A stretch of DNA of 64,000 nucleotides from Lates calcarifer (taxonomy: Eukaryota > Chordata > Actinopteri > Centropomidae): contig NC_066835.1 of assembly GCF_001640805.2 (NCBI RefSeq), forward strand, positions 1,915,269 to 1,979,268, written 5' to 3'. Both the position numbers and the translations under genes were made by a program. Of the stretch, positions 37,714-48,560 are shown one piece after another (position 1 is the stretch's first letter; the number at the start of each line of letters is the position of its first letter). The notes under the pieces were generated by a model. That model ran no database searches, had not been told where the DNA came from, and was given only the letters and a program-made list of their open reading frames with translations.

Positions 37714-39156
37714 TGATTGTATGCATAGACTGAAAAGTGCCTTTCTATAGAAAAAGAAGTGTGGACAAAGGGTCTAGGGTTGCTAGTTGCACTTGGGCCC
37801 AGCATCATATTGTTAAGCCAGTGCATCTTTGATATGATGTAGTTTGTTTGATGATGTATCTAACATAGAACATTGATTATTGGCTTCTGTAAGGGACTTT
37901 GCCTTCTTCAGGTCTATTTTCTTTAATGAAGTCTTTTTTTCTTTCATTTAAGTAGTGTTACACCTACCCAGGTCACACCCACATGTCATCACTGTCTGTT
38001 GGTTGAAGACCTGGATGCCATTACACAGTGTCATCTCTTTTCTACTCGAGTGACCTTGTTCATCAGTCGACCAGATCACAGATTTCCATTGCGGCTTCTG
38101 ACCAAAAAAGTCTCCAAAAGCTTGTATCAGTCCAACAAAGCATCATTTGAACTACCTTGAACTGGGAACCCCCAGTCATGCTAAGCGATGAGTAGTTGTA
38201 AAACAAACACTGTGTATGTGTAAACGCTGTTTGACCTTAAAGTTCAAGCTGCACCGAGCGAGCAGGAGCTGACAAAGAGTACGAGTGGTTTACCACAGCA
38301 GCAATCCTGCAACAGACACATTACAGAGCACGATGATGCCAGAGTATTAGGTAACCAAGAGGATTATTCAGATGAGAATGAGAGTCATTTGCATTGCAAA
38401 TTAAAACCGTATTTAAAGCAGAGTAACATGCCCTTCAAATAACTTCTGCTGCAGAGAAATCCCAGTTCTCCTCCCTGTTAAAACAGTTGTAAGGAGGGAA
38501 GTGCTGCACATGAAAGAGTCAGTGCTTCCACACTGAACATCACCATCACAGTGAATTATCGTCAGCTCAGCCTCCTCTCATAGATACAGCAGACTGTGTA
38601 ATAATCATTTCATGGACAGTTTTGTAAGGGAAATGAACATGTGATTAATTCATTAAAATCACTGTGTTCCTCCTGCAGGTTAAATAGCTTAAAGAATGGA
38701 TAAGCCCTTGCGCTGCGTGGTTTAAAAACCATAAAGAAAAGCGTAAAGAGTGTCTTGGAGATGTACAGGGATGCAGTTTGGCTGTGTTTGTCTTGGAGAA
38801 AGAGGAGAACATTGTACTGAGAATAAGAGACATTTGAGGAGATGACTGATCAAAGATGTGAGTCTGGCAAATACAAAGTAAAAAGAAAAAGGCAAAATAT
38901 TGACGCATATGTCTTTGTACATGACGGGAGCCTGGAGACAGGTCAGAAGTTTACAGCTATACGTTTGATTGATGATATATGCCATCAGATCAGTGCTTAT
39001 GACTGTGTCTCTAAATATATTTCAAATTTGCAGCAACAAGTATGCCGTGTCGATTTATTCTCCCAGCGATGCTTCATGTCCTACTACATCCTCAGCTCTT
39101 TGATGTACATCATCTTCAGTTTTTACCAGTATAACAAGGGAATATTTAAATCTATA
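37714..39156. other. Unannotated sequence
   Basis: No exon or repeat was recognised. Contains the palindromic POU-type site at 38387-38401. The 111-codon plus frame at 38842-39177 matches nothing and runs into the Tc1 end. Confidence 0.4.
38387..38401. promoter_or_regulatory. Palindromic octamer-like site ATTTGCATTGCAAAT
   Basis: A perfect 15-base palindrome: ATTTGCA, a central T, and TGCAAAT. Each half contains most of the POU/Oct octamer (ATTTGCAT). The spacing resembles the dimeric PORE-type POU sites. Whether it is used is unknown. Confidence 0.3.
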
Positions 39157-40024
39157 TACACTGATCATATTGTGTAAGTCCCCCCCTCATACCACCAAAA
39201 CACCTCTGACCCATCAAGACATGGGCTCCACAAGACCTCTTGTATCTGGTACTAAGATGTTGGCAGCAGATCTTTTAAGTCCTACAAGTTACGAGGTTGG
39301 TTGAGGTCACCACCTTGAACTCTTTGTCATGTTCCTCAAACAGTGTGCAACAGTGTGGAACATCCACATGAATGGCAGGACCCAAGGTTTCCCCACTGGC
39401 TTGCCTATTTCCCATAGTGCATCCTGGTGCCGTCTCTTCCCCAGGTAAACACACCAAAGGGCTGTCCAAATGATGTAAAAGAACACGATTCATCAGACCA
39501 ACCCACCTTCTCTATTGCTCCTTGATTCACTTCTGATGCCTATGTACCCATTATAGGTGCGTCTGGCGGTGGACAGGGGTCAGCATCGGCCCCCTGACCA
39601 GTCTGCAGCTACGCAGCCCCATATGCAACAAGCTGTGATGCACTGTGTGTTCTGATAATGCTCTATCATAGCCAGCACCAAGCACCAGCAGTTTGTGCTA
39701 CAGCAGCTCTTCTGTGGGACTACACCACACTGGCCAGCCACCTGGTTGTCCTTCCTTGGACCACTTTTGGTAGGTGCTAACCACTGCATACCATGAACAC
39801 CCCACAAGACCCTCTGTTTTGGAGATGCTCTGACCCAGTCGTCTTGCCGTCACAATTCGGCCCTTATCAAAATCGCTCACATCCTTGCACCAGCCCATTT
39901 TTCCTGCTTCAAACACATCAACTTCAAGAACTGACTGTTTGCCATCTGCCTAATATACCTCTTGCAAACAACAAACAACATAATCAGTGTTGTTTACTTC
40001 ACCTGTCAGTGGTTGCGGTCAGGC
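39157..40024 (-). mobile_element. Tc1-like transposon, family B, copy 2
   Basis: On the minus strand the 5' end lies near 40020-39990 (ccactgacaggtgaag). The helix-turn-helix region [17 protein letters not shown] is readable at 39860-39810, followed by [10 protein letters not shown]. The first catalytic aspartate region is near 39505 and LPGEETAPGCTMG near 39440. ETLGP.IHVDV and FEEHDKEFKVV follow. The 3' end at 39290-39157 reaches tacactgatca, the terminal repeat. Deletions remove the segment around the second catalytic aspartate. It is the same family as 12170-12580. Dead copy. Confidence 0.88.
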
Positions 40025-40074
40025 TCAGGGATTTGTTTTGAATAGTTTTTTTTTTGACGACAGTGAAGCTCTCC

Positions 40075-40400
40075 TGCACAGAGAAATAAGCAAAAACATC
40101 CAGTGAGCTGCAGTTCTGTGGACGGAAGCACCTTGTTGATAAGATGTCAGAGGAGAATGGCAAGACTGGTTTGTGCTGACACAGAGGCTATGGTAACACA
40201 GATGCAGAATGCACAACACATCAGACCTTGAGGCCCATGGGCTACAACAGCAGAAGACCACGTCAGGTTCACTGAAAAACTGGACAGTTGAAGATGATGA
40301 ATCTCAGTTTATGATGAGGCACACAGATGGAAAGGTCAGAATTCGGTGTCAACAGCATGAATCCATGGACCCAACGCACCATGACACAAAGCAAAAGTGA
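40075..40400 (+). mobile_element. Tc1-like transposon, family A, internally deleted copy 3
   Basis: The middle of the family A transposase gene is readable: a CCAGTGAGC-like start at 40100, RMARLV-like coding at 40155, and DDESQFMMRHTDGKVRI at 40290-40340 (first catalytic aspartate). CQQHESMDPT follows. At 40376 the sequence jumps straight to caccatgacacaaagcaaaa, which in copy 1 lies about 160 bases further on. The copy then stops. It lacks the second and third catalytic residues. Confidence 0.85.
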
Positions 40401-41904
40401 TTCTTGCTGGATACCATTGTTTTGTCATTACTGTAAAGATGTCCAAGTAGCAGTACTGGGGCTTATTTGGGCATATTTTAACAGGGTGGTACTGCCTGAA
40501 ATGTAGCCAATCAAAATCCAATCGATTCTTGACTTGACTGTGTTTTGTTTACATCAGCCTGCAGCACTGCTCTCCTTTATGACAGCCAGGCTCTACAGTG
40601 CAGCCTGATTTTCTTTCCAGACATATTAGGAAAATCTGTTTAGTAGTAAAATAACATATTTTGGAAGACAGGTATACTGCATTAGCTCCTCCAAAATCTA
40701 CTCCTCAAAACTAATAACTAATAATAATAACTAATAATTTGTGCCCATGACTTAATATTCACATTTTATATTACAAATTAGTAATTTCTTAAATTAATAA
40801 TTCTTTTAAACGATTGCATTTATGCTAAACACAAGAGCTATAGCTCATCCCTTAAAAAATAACTTTCTATAGACATACACCTCAAATATTCTGTGGGAAC
40901 TGTTGTATTTTAAGCCACAGCAAACAGATTACCATCTCATCAGTTAGTGAAACAATTCAAAACGATGAAATAAGTCTTCTTCAGTTGTACTTTGTTTCTC
41001 TGGGTTATTGTTTGTACACCACACCCATTCTTCATCCATTGTCATCAGCAACAGCTCCTTATCTGGCTAATGAAGCATACATAACACCCTGATGCAATTT
41101 TTACATAAGGTTCATGGTAACAAATCAGTATGCCAGTTATGTTCAGTCTTCCACTGAACAAGATATCTTTCATTCATTATTGATGTTGTGTGAGAGGAGC
41201 TTTCCCCTGAAGGCACACTAGGATTCCCATAGCCAGTCTCGGCATCAAAGGCTGCTCTATAATCTTGTCTTCTCTTTTTCTTTCCCCTCTACTCCCTGAC
41301 TCTCCACATTTTACATGGTCCATCTTACTCATTTACTGCTTTCCCTCGCCGTACGTGTTTGATTATGCTATCACTTGTGGTAGATAATATTATTGTGGCA
41401 TAAACAGTGCAACAGCTGCTATTTGTGATATCCTTATGAGGAGCTAAATTTCCAGAACACTGATTGTATAGCTGACATAAAGCTGATATAGTTTCATCTC
41501 TGCATTAACTTACTAATGTGAAGTGTGTAGCTAATTGGTAAAGTAAAGCATCTACTTGTGAGTGTTAGGAGTTTTAATGAATAGACTAAGGCACTACAGT
41601 GTCCGATGTACTTCTGTACCAAGGTGCTGCAGTAGCCACAACAGAGATGTCAGTTATGTTGCAAATTATTTATGAGCTGTGTCTAATGACCCAGCACATC
41701 TCCTTTGAACATAGTTGAGCTTTGCTAGCAACATTTGCAAGTAACTAAATTTACATATGACCAAAACTCAAAGATTTCATTTAGACCTGTAGTCAAATAT
41801 GAATACATTTTTAAACCTGTTACTTGCTCACATTCATTAACTTGAAAATTTGTTACTTGCTAACGTTTAATAACTTTAAGTCTTGTTACTTGCTAGATAA
41901 TTAA
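40401..41904. other. Unannotated AT-rich sequence
   Basis: No gene or known repeat was seen. A short run of aactaat words lies at 40704-40738. No open frame longer than 60 codons starts and ends in the stretch from 40522 to 41904. Confidence 0.45.
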
Positions 41905-42172
41905 CTTCAAAATTTGTTCCATGCTGAAATACTTTGGTTTACAACCAAATACCTGCGAAATTGTTGAAATTCCCATCATCCTCAGCTGTACTTTGTGTTT
42001 TGTGCTAATTGCTAGCAAAAGTTAGAATAGAAACATGCCAAACAAATATAGTGAACAAGGTAAGAATTACTCTAGCTAAACATCAGCTTAACATTGTCAC
42101 TTTGAGCATGTTGGTATGCTGAGATCAACATTTAGCTCAGCCTCGCAAAGCCTCCAGCATGGCTATAGATTC
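41905..42172 (+). repeat. Dispersed fish repeat, same family as 34575-34710, 3' portion
   Basis: Recognised by tactttggtttacaaccaaa, tacctgcgaaattg, cctcagctgtactttgtgtt, tgtgctaattgctagc, gctaaacatcagcttaac, attgtcactttgagcatgtt and cagcatggctatagattc. This order follows the second half of the unclassified repeat whose first half is at 34575. Together the two partial copies cover most of the consensus. Confidence 0.65.
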
Positions 42173-43754
42173 TTACACTGTGTCTATACAAGAGGTGAGT
42201 GTGAGCAGTAGAAGCTACAGTCCTCTGTTTCTATTCAGTGTTACCTGCTTGCCAGTTTTCTCAAAACATTTGTTGACTTTTTTGACTCTTCAGCAGAAGA
42301 ACAGTCGCTAATATTGTGAATGTGAATGTGCTCTCATGTCTCCTGGACTGACCATGTTCAGTGAACTATGTCCATGCAGGGGGGAGGGCAGCAGCACATT
42401 CAGTCCAACAATCAGCAGCAGTGGCAGAGCCAGACAATATCATAGGGGTGTCCAGGTCGGAGACAGTACTCACTTTGGGGTGGCACAGAAATAAGAATCG
42501 TGCTGTGGTGCTGTGGTGCTGTGAGTGGGTAAATTGAACCTGGCCATTTTCGGTTTTATTTCTTCTCAAAGCTTCTCAGAGTTTGAGTGTTCATTCTGTA
42601 TTTGGATCTTCTCTATTCATGATTCTTTCACAGCCTGTTAACAGCCAACATGACAAGTTTTTGAAATCAGAGGTGATAAACACATAATGAAAAATAATAG
42701 CTAATAGCTGATGATAGAGTTAGTTATGTGTGGGTTGACTTATTTTGGATATATATGTTAATAAAAAAGATTAGGTTTTCATGTCACTAACTATTACATG
42801 TCACTGTTGGACACGCTGTCCCTGACTAACATGGCTCTTTTATCACTGACTCAGATTGGGGTTCCTTTCCCCTGAGCAAGGCACAGACATCGCCAGGGTT
42901 CCTGCCCTGGTACATCGGGGAGCGGAAATGTCTCCAAATTATTCCTCTAGTGTAACAGCCTTCCACATTCATCATTAGAGGCAATTGCAGTCAATCTCAC
43001 TCTGACATAATATTTGGCTTCCTGACACCTCTGCACCACCCCTTCATCTTGAGATGTTAAGTACTCTGAGGTATTTATTAAGCAGTGAGTGGAGGCTCTC
43101 AGGCTGGTGCTGTCACCCTCTCTCACACAGTTAGCCTCAGTGCACATCCTGGGAGCTAACTTAGCTGCTTCAGCAAACAGAAGCAGAAATACAGAAGAGA
43201 CAGGAGGAGAGAGATTGGTTTCCTTATATATGAGGTCAGGGAAGAGCTTGTTCTTATCCAAATATTACGGTAAATATTAGTCAGTCATGTGATCCACTGC
43301 TGATATAATGTAAATTATACTGTACATAAACAAGTCTCTGGAGTGGTTTAATTATTCCTTTTCCTTCATTTTTAGGGCACATATTCAGGGCCTCTCTCAT
43401 TCAAGAGGTGTATCACCCTTCACTATGGAAGATTTAAAATGCCTTAATTAAGACATATAATACATATTATTATGTGCATTTTGTTTTTATGTGAGCATTT
43501 ACTGTGTGATAAATTATGTTAAAAGGACAAGATCATCAAGATTATCAGAACATGCTGTACATGAAAGGGAACGACATAAGGTGCTCACTCCTCAGGTGTA
43601 GCAATTATCAGATCAAGAAGAAAGCCCACAATAAAGAACAGAATGTGATTATCTGCTTGTCTGCACTGGAACGTTCCCTCCAGCCCAGCCAGTGTGATTG
43701 GCTACTGTTGCACTGATTCAAAGTATATCCCTTGTCAGGAAAATGAAGAGCTGA
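42173..43754. other. Unannotated sequence
   Basis: No gene was seen. A piece near 42420-42490 (agtggcagagccagac, then ctttggggtggcac) hints at another dispersed repeat but was too short to name. Confidence 0.35.
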
Positions 43755-44360
43755 TTCACTGCACACAACCAAGTCATTCCAAGTCAAAAAGCTGAAGTCA
43801 AAGTAAAGTCCAGAGTCACTGATGTTGAAGTCAATGTCAAATTGTCATCACTGCGCATTCTCATGGCTGTCACATTATCAAATACTGACACTGTTCATTG
43901 CCATGTTAACACTGGTGGCGTATTGGTATCAAGAGTCTTCCACTATCGAAAACTGATGGAAAAAGCAGAAATGAGACTGAGATGAATTAAAAATGATAGG
44001 CCATCATATAAACCTATTTAAATGATCAAAGAGATTGTTTTTCTGTTGAGGAATATTGGGGATATCATTAAAAGAAAACCCTGAACATTGAATTCATAGT
44101 GGGTAATAAATACCTCCGTCCTTCCACTGAATACCTTATCTGTGCAGAAAATCTGGATCATGCCTCATCTCTGTGTAAATGTCAAAGCTCAAAGCGTCCA
44201 TTGCTGCAGGTAGGTTTACATCAGAGTCAACAGCAGGTTTGACAAAGCATCGGTATTTAACAGCCTGGGAAACAAGAAGAGGTTGCACATCAAGTCTAAA
44301 GTCACCAGGTTCATGACTGAAGTCAAGTCTGACTCGAATGAAAGTATGTGATATAAAAAT
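43755..44360. repeat. AAGTC-rich dispersed repeat
   Basis: Many gaagtc, aagtcaa and agtccagagtc words at 43777-43845 are joined by agtctaaagtcaccagg, catgactgaagtcaagtct and gactcgaatgaaagt near 44295-44345. Fish genomes contain a family with repeated AAGTC and GACTC words in this order. The middle part is not recognised, so these may be two pieces of one copy. Confidence 0.4.
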
Positions 44361-47300
44361 GGCTGTTCCCTAAAAGTCACTGAGTTGAAGTATCAGTCAA
44401 GAAGACCCTGAGTCTGCCTGAATTTTGTGAGACTCACTGCACTTTTTTCTCAGCTGCCTCACAGCACACAGAGCAATCCAGGAGCAACAGTGTGGCAGGT
44501 TGTAAACTGTAAAACCCAACTCTTATCTTAAAATGACCGAACCACAAAACTAACAGTGATGTGAGTTGAGATGGGTGATGAAAACAAAGGGTAGCACAGT
44601 ACTGGACAGTACAAGGTAATGCAGTGCGACTCTCAATTCTGGTGTCCAGCTGACAGCACTGACAGCAGCCTGCCAGGAGAGACGCTCTGCATTGCGGTGG
44701 GATTTCATAACTGAGCTATGACCAGGACAACAACTTCTCTAACTGTGTGGAACCAATGTTTCACATCCCAGGTGATGAACAACGACATTCAAATGTGAGT
44801 TTTTAGGGTAAAGCATGAGAGTCATGGTGTGAGCTGAACTGATGCTTCGTGTGCAGGGGACTGACTCATACATTTGTTCTGTTTTTAGATAAGGTGTAAT
44901 TATGTTAAATATACCAGTAATAATAGAAAATAATGTAGATAAGAAAAAGCATGAACCAATGAACCACAAGCATCTGACTGATTAATAAGGTTAGTTTGAA
45001 GAAATGTGATTATTGCTTTTACATTATATACTATGAGACGATTCTTTTTTGCTATTACATGGTAAATAAATGTCATACTTATATGTCATCTTATTTATTA
45101 TATGTGTTTATGATATGATTATATTACTGAAGACGTAGCTATTAGCTTTGATACTTAATGTATCTTATATTCATTTATATCAGCAGGAATATATCAACTA
45201 CACTACATCAAAAAGAATTTCAGTTCAGGGTAGTGCAACTGGACTGGATATTTGCATAAATATATGCTCAACTGATTTATCACATCTAGGGTATTATAAC
45301 GTATGTGATGTGCATAGCTTTTTGACATTTTCTTTCTTTTCATGTTTTATTTATTTATAAAAGTTGTCTGTTTTATTACTTTTTATCTGTCCTCTAACCT
45401 CTTCACCTGTCTCCTGTCTACTGCCACATGTGAATTTACCTCTCTTGGAAATTAGTAAATCTTATCTGCTATAATTTTAAAAACAATTCTATTTAGGGGT
45501 TTGACCATGTGGCCATAATATGAAATAGAAAAATATATTTAAAACTAGAGTGTGACACCCTCTACAAAACAGCTAATATTGTTGATATTGTGCTTGTGGT
45601 GTAACTTCCGAGACAAACTTATCGCCCTCAGAAGCAGATAACAGTCTCTACTCAAGGTCAATTTCTTTCTGGAGCTCTGGAGCTTTCAGTCATGTAAAAC
45701 ATGAGTTGAGCAGATAAAGTCTGCTCAGTTGTCTGGTGAAGATCTTCAAAATTTCCTTCTGACTATTTTTTTTTCCATGACTTCAAAGTTGAGCTCGCCT
45801 TTCCGTAGGAACAGTGCACATTGTTTTGCCAGATTAGTAAGTTATCAAATTACTTACAACTAACTGATACTGATGGTGAACCCCAGTGACCCTGGGCTTT
45901 GCCTCTGGAATATATTTGCAGCCTCAAAACAGAGCATCAGTGTAACCCTAATTTCCTCTGATATATGGCTCCCGCATATATTAAACAGCCCACTCTCTCT
46001 GGTAGTAAGGTTGAATCTGCTTTTCAAAGAGGCCTGAGCTTCAGCCTCAGAAGATTTCAATGTGATGAGACAGAGAGGCAACAGCGATGTCTTTGAAACT
46101 CAGCTGTGTAGCTCTGACTACAGTGAGCTGCCCTTTACAATGTTACACACACAGCTGTGATAGATCTCTTATCCCTGAGAGCATTTTGCCACCTGCTGAC
46201 TGTTAGTGGTAATCACATGACTGATCACGTTTCACATGCACCATATACAGTACATACCATACAGGCTGCAGTGGTGCAGGTTTGTGTTATGATTAAAATC
46301 ACATTTGAAAAATCTATGATGACAAATGTAAGGAGACAGTTCTTTTCTGTGCACACATTTGTGGATACTGAGCTTTAGAAAGAGAGAGGGAAAAATCTTG
46401 GAAAACAAGACCCACATCTGGGTAATGTAAATCCTGGGAAAATGAAATGTATGGAATAATTAAAAAGCTTTGATTTGGGTACAAGGCTCAACATGAAAGC
46501 GCTGAAGAAACACTGGAATCGTTGATGGAATTAAGCACATTATTAATGTAGGCTTACTTCAGGCTATTGCATCTCTGAGGTTCATCCTTTGATATCTTCC
46601 AAAGTCATTAATATTGCATAGTGTAGCTGAAGTCTTAATCACCAGATCCACCAGTGTATAAAGCACTACTTTTTTCATCCGGGGCGAGGATTTCTCACAG
46701 AAATAAGTTGCAGACAATATCAAACCAGCGATCCTTTAGACATAAACTGACCATTGACTTTGAAATTCCCAATGACAGCATGTCATTCTGTCATGGCTCC
46801 ATTTCCCCCTGATGGCATTTCACAGAGGACAATGCTGCGGTGCGCATACAAGTGGGTTAATTAAAAGATTCATAAGTCAATCAGAGAACATTAACATACT
46901 CGAGAGCGGCTTCAATGCTCAGGGTTCAGCACAAGAAAACATCAAAGGGTTTAAACTGCAGGCATGAAAAGCATGGGAAATGAGCTTTCAGAAGGAGAGG
47001 CACTGCCAAAGCCTGCAGGAGGAGAGGAGCCTCTCACTGGCTCTCAGGTACTGAGCGCCTCCAATGAAGCTCTCATACCCCACCGGCTGCAGGAGCAGGA
47101 GGAGGAGCAGGAGGAGGAGGAGGGGAGCAGAGGAAGACCTCAAACAATAGTGTCTCATTTTTTAATCATTCTTTCTATTTGCGGATCAAGTCCGTGTTTT
47201 CAGTGTATTAAGTCAGTGTTACCTGTGCTGCTGGATATGAATAAATGCATTATCCAACACTAATACATCTGCACTAAAACCTATTATCCTGTCACTTTTT

Positions 47301-47554
47301 ATTAAATTAACATTGAAACCTGCACTTGCAAAGCACTCTTTGATGCATAAAGAGATGGTAAATGCAGAAGAAGGAAGAATGAATACTGTAGTGTTATCTT
47401 ATATGAAATGTGCACGCTGTGAATCTTTACGCCGAATACAGAAATGCCAAATGCTCCAAATGTATCCCTGCTCCCCACTGAAGACATTTACACTGGTCAG
47501 TTGCGAGCTGCAACAGGTAAGTGCCATCAGAGTCACTGCCATCATATCCGTCAT

Positions 47555-47585
<31 letters not shown>

Positions 47586-47639
47586 CAAACTGTCTCTGCC
47601 GACGCACTATATTCACTCTTGATGGCACCCACAGCCAAA
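44361..47639. other. Unannotated sequence left of the CpG-rich region
   Basis: No exon could be confirmed. 46520-46960 looks like non-repetitive, TAAT-rich sequence. A plus-strand frame at 46964-47263 with a GAG/GAA-rich run (QEQEEEQEEEE) is probably a purine tract. A consensus splice donor (CAG/GTAAGT) lies at 47514-47522. Confidence 0.35.
47558..47584. repeat. (CAT)9 trinucleotide repeat
   Basis: Nine uninterrupted CAT units. They read as histidine on the plus strand and as methionine or aspartate on the minus strand, producing the misleading poly-residue runs in the overlapping open frames. Confidence 0.95.
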
Positions 47640-47850
47640 ATCATCATCGCCTGATGAAAATTAAAAGGGCAGGAGCAGGTGGGACTGAGGCTGGCTGGCT
47701 GTTTGAGGGGTCCTCGGGTCCAAAGCTCTGCCACTTCCAGGCGCACCAAAACAAACCCGCGAGGACTCCGGGATGAAAGCAGCCACGCATCACTCCCTGT
47801 GACCCAGTTCACCGGCCGAGACTGAGATCCGCACATCTCAGCCCCAGATG

Positions 47851-47870
47851 AGCAGCAGCAGCAGCAGCAG
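47851..47870. repeat. (AGC)n trinucleotide repeat, about 7 units
   Basis: Uninterrupted AGC units inside the CpG-rich region. They explain the run of cysteines in the overlapping minus-strand frame. Confidence 0.9.
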
Positions 47871-47997
47871 GTTCCCATGTCACACAACTTTTCTGATGCT
47901 TTCAATTCAACACACATCAGAGGCATTTTTACTAGCCACAAAAGACTCGTCCACTGCAGGACAAAACCAGAATGTGGTTCATTCGTACTTAACTTAC

Positions 47998-48023
47998 CCG
48001 CATCCCGCAGCTGGTCCTGACAT
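47998..48023 (-). other. Candidate first coding exon (ATG plus splice donor), unproven
   Basis: On the minus strand an ATG preceded by AAAG (48023-48021) opens the frame MSGPAAGC and two further bases. It is followed at once by a consensus donor GTAAGT at 47997-47992. It sits at the left side of the CpG-rich region, where a first exon would be expected. Against it: the coding part is only 26 bases, ATG-plus-donor pairs arise by chance, and I do not recognise the N-terminus or see a downstream exon in the window. Confidence 0.2.
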
Positions 48024-48112
48024 CTTTATTTCAAATCCTTAGTTTACGCCCCTCTCCTTCCTGAATGCAGCCAAGCAGAAAGAACAGCCGCCGTTATCTC
48101 CTCTTGTGGACT

Positions 48113-48144
48113 GGGGGTGTGTGGGGTGGGGTGGGGTGAGGGGG
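48113..48144 (+). other. Five-tract G-run array (G-quadruplex motif)
   Basis: Runs of five, four, four, four and five G (48113-48117, 48123-48126, 48128-48131, 48133-48136, 48140-48144) are separated by 1-5 bases. This meets the usual pattern for an intramolecular G-quadruplex and lies at the edge of the densest CpG segment. Confidence 0.7.
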
Positions 48145-48560
48145 TAAGGTGAAGTCCTTTTTGGCACCGGGGTACTCGACCCGACCGCGCGCAGCCACTG
48201 CTCACAGACGGAGCGCTTTATTATTTCTAACGGGCGCGCAACCGCAACATGGCAACACGGGGTCTAACCCTGCGCGATGAGAGCGCTCGTTAAACTGACA
48301 CTGTTAACCACATGACACGAGCGTTTAGGTGGCGCTTCCCCACACGACACGGTTCATGTTCACTGTTGACTTTCTACGAGGCGGCGTTACAGAGCTGCTC
48401 TGTCTAGTGTTGAGAACTGTTCGAACTCCATTTCTGACTGAGAGCCTCACTTTTGGGGCAGAAGAAATCGAATCATTAAGGAGTTCTTTGAATTGGACTT
48501 GTACAAAGTATTCCCGCAGTTTTGAGAGGGATGGACAGCGCATCGCTTGTTCAACTTGAC

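Larger units (their letters stand above)
47640..48560. promoter_or_regulatory. CpG-island-like region, candidate promoter
   Basis: Between about 48165 and 48390 I count roughly 25 CpG dinucleotides, far denser than anywhere else in this AT-rich window. The dense part includes gaccgcgcgcagcc, gggcgcgcaaccg and gaggcggcgtt. The flanks, 47740-47830 and 48390-48560, are also CpG-richer than average. Unmethylated CpG clusters of this kind mark vertebrate promoters. A minus-strand ATG with a downstream splice donor at 48023-47992 would fit a transcript leaving to the left, with transcription starting somewhere in 48050-48300. Direction and gene identity are unproven. Confidence 0.55.

Noticed and set aside
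42420..42490. Possible repeat fragment 'agtggcagagccagac ... ggggtggcac'
   Set aside because: Too short and degenerate to assign to a family.
46964..47263. Frame with QEQEEEQEEEE acidic run
   Set aside because: A GAG/GCA-rich purine tract explains it; no recognisable protein around it, although it is near the CpG-rich region.
47399..47941. 180-codon minus-strand open frame, the longest in the window
   Set aside because: It is held open by the (CAT)9 and (AGC)7 repeats, which read as runs of methionine and cysteine. No protein family resemblance.
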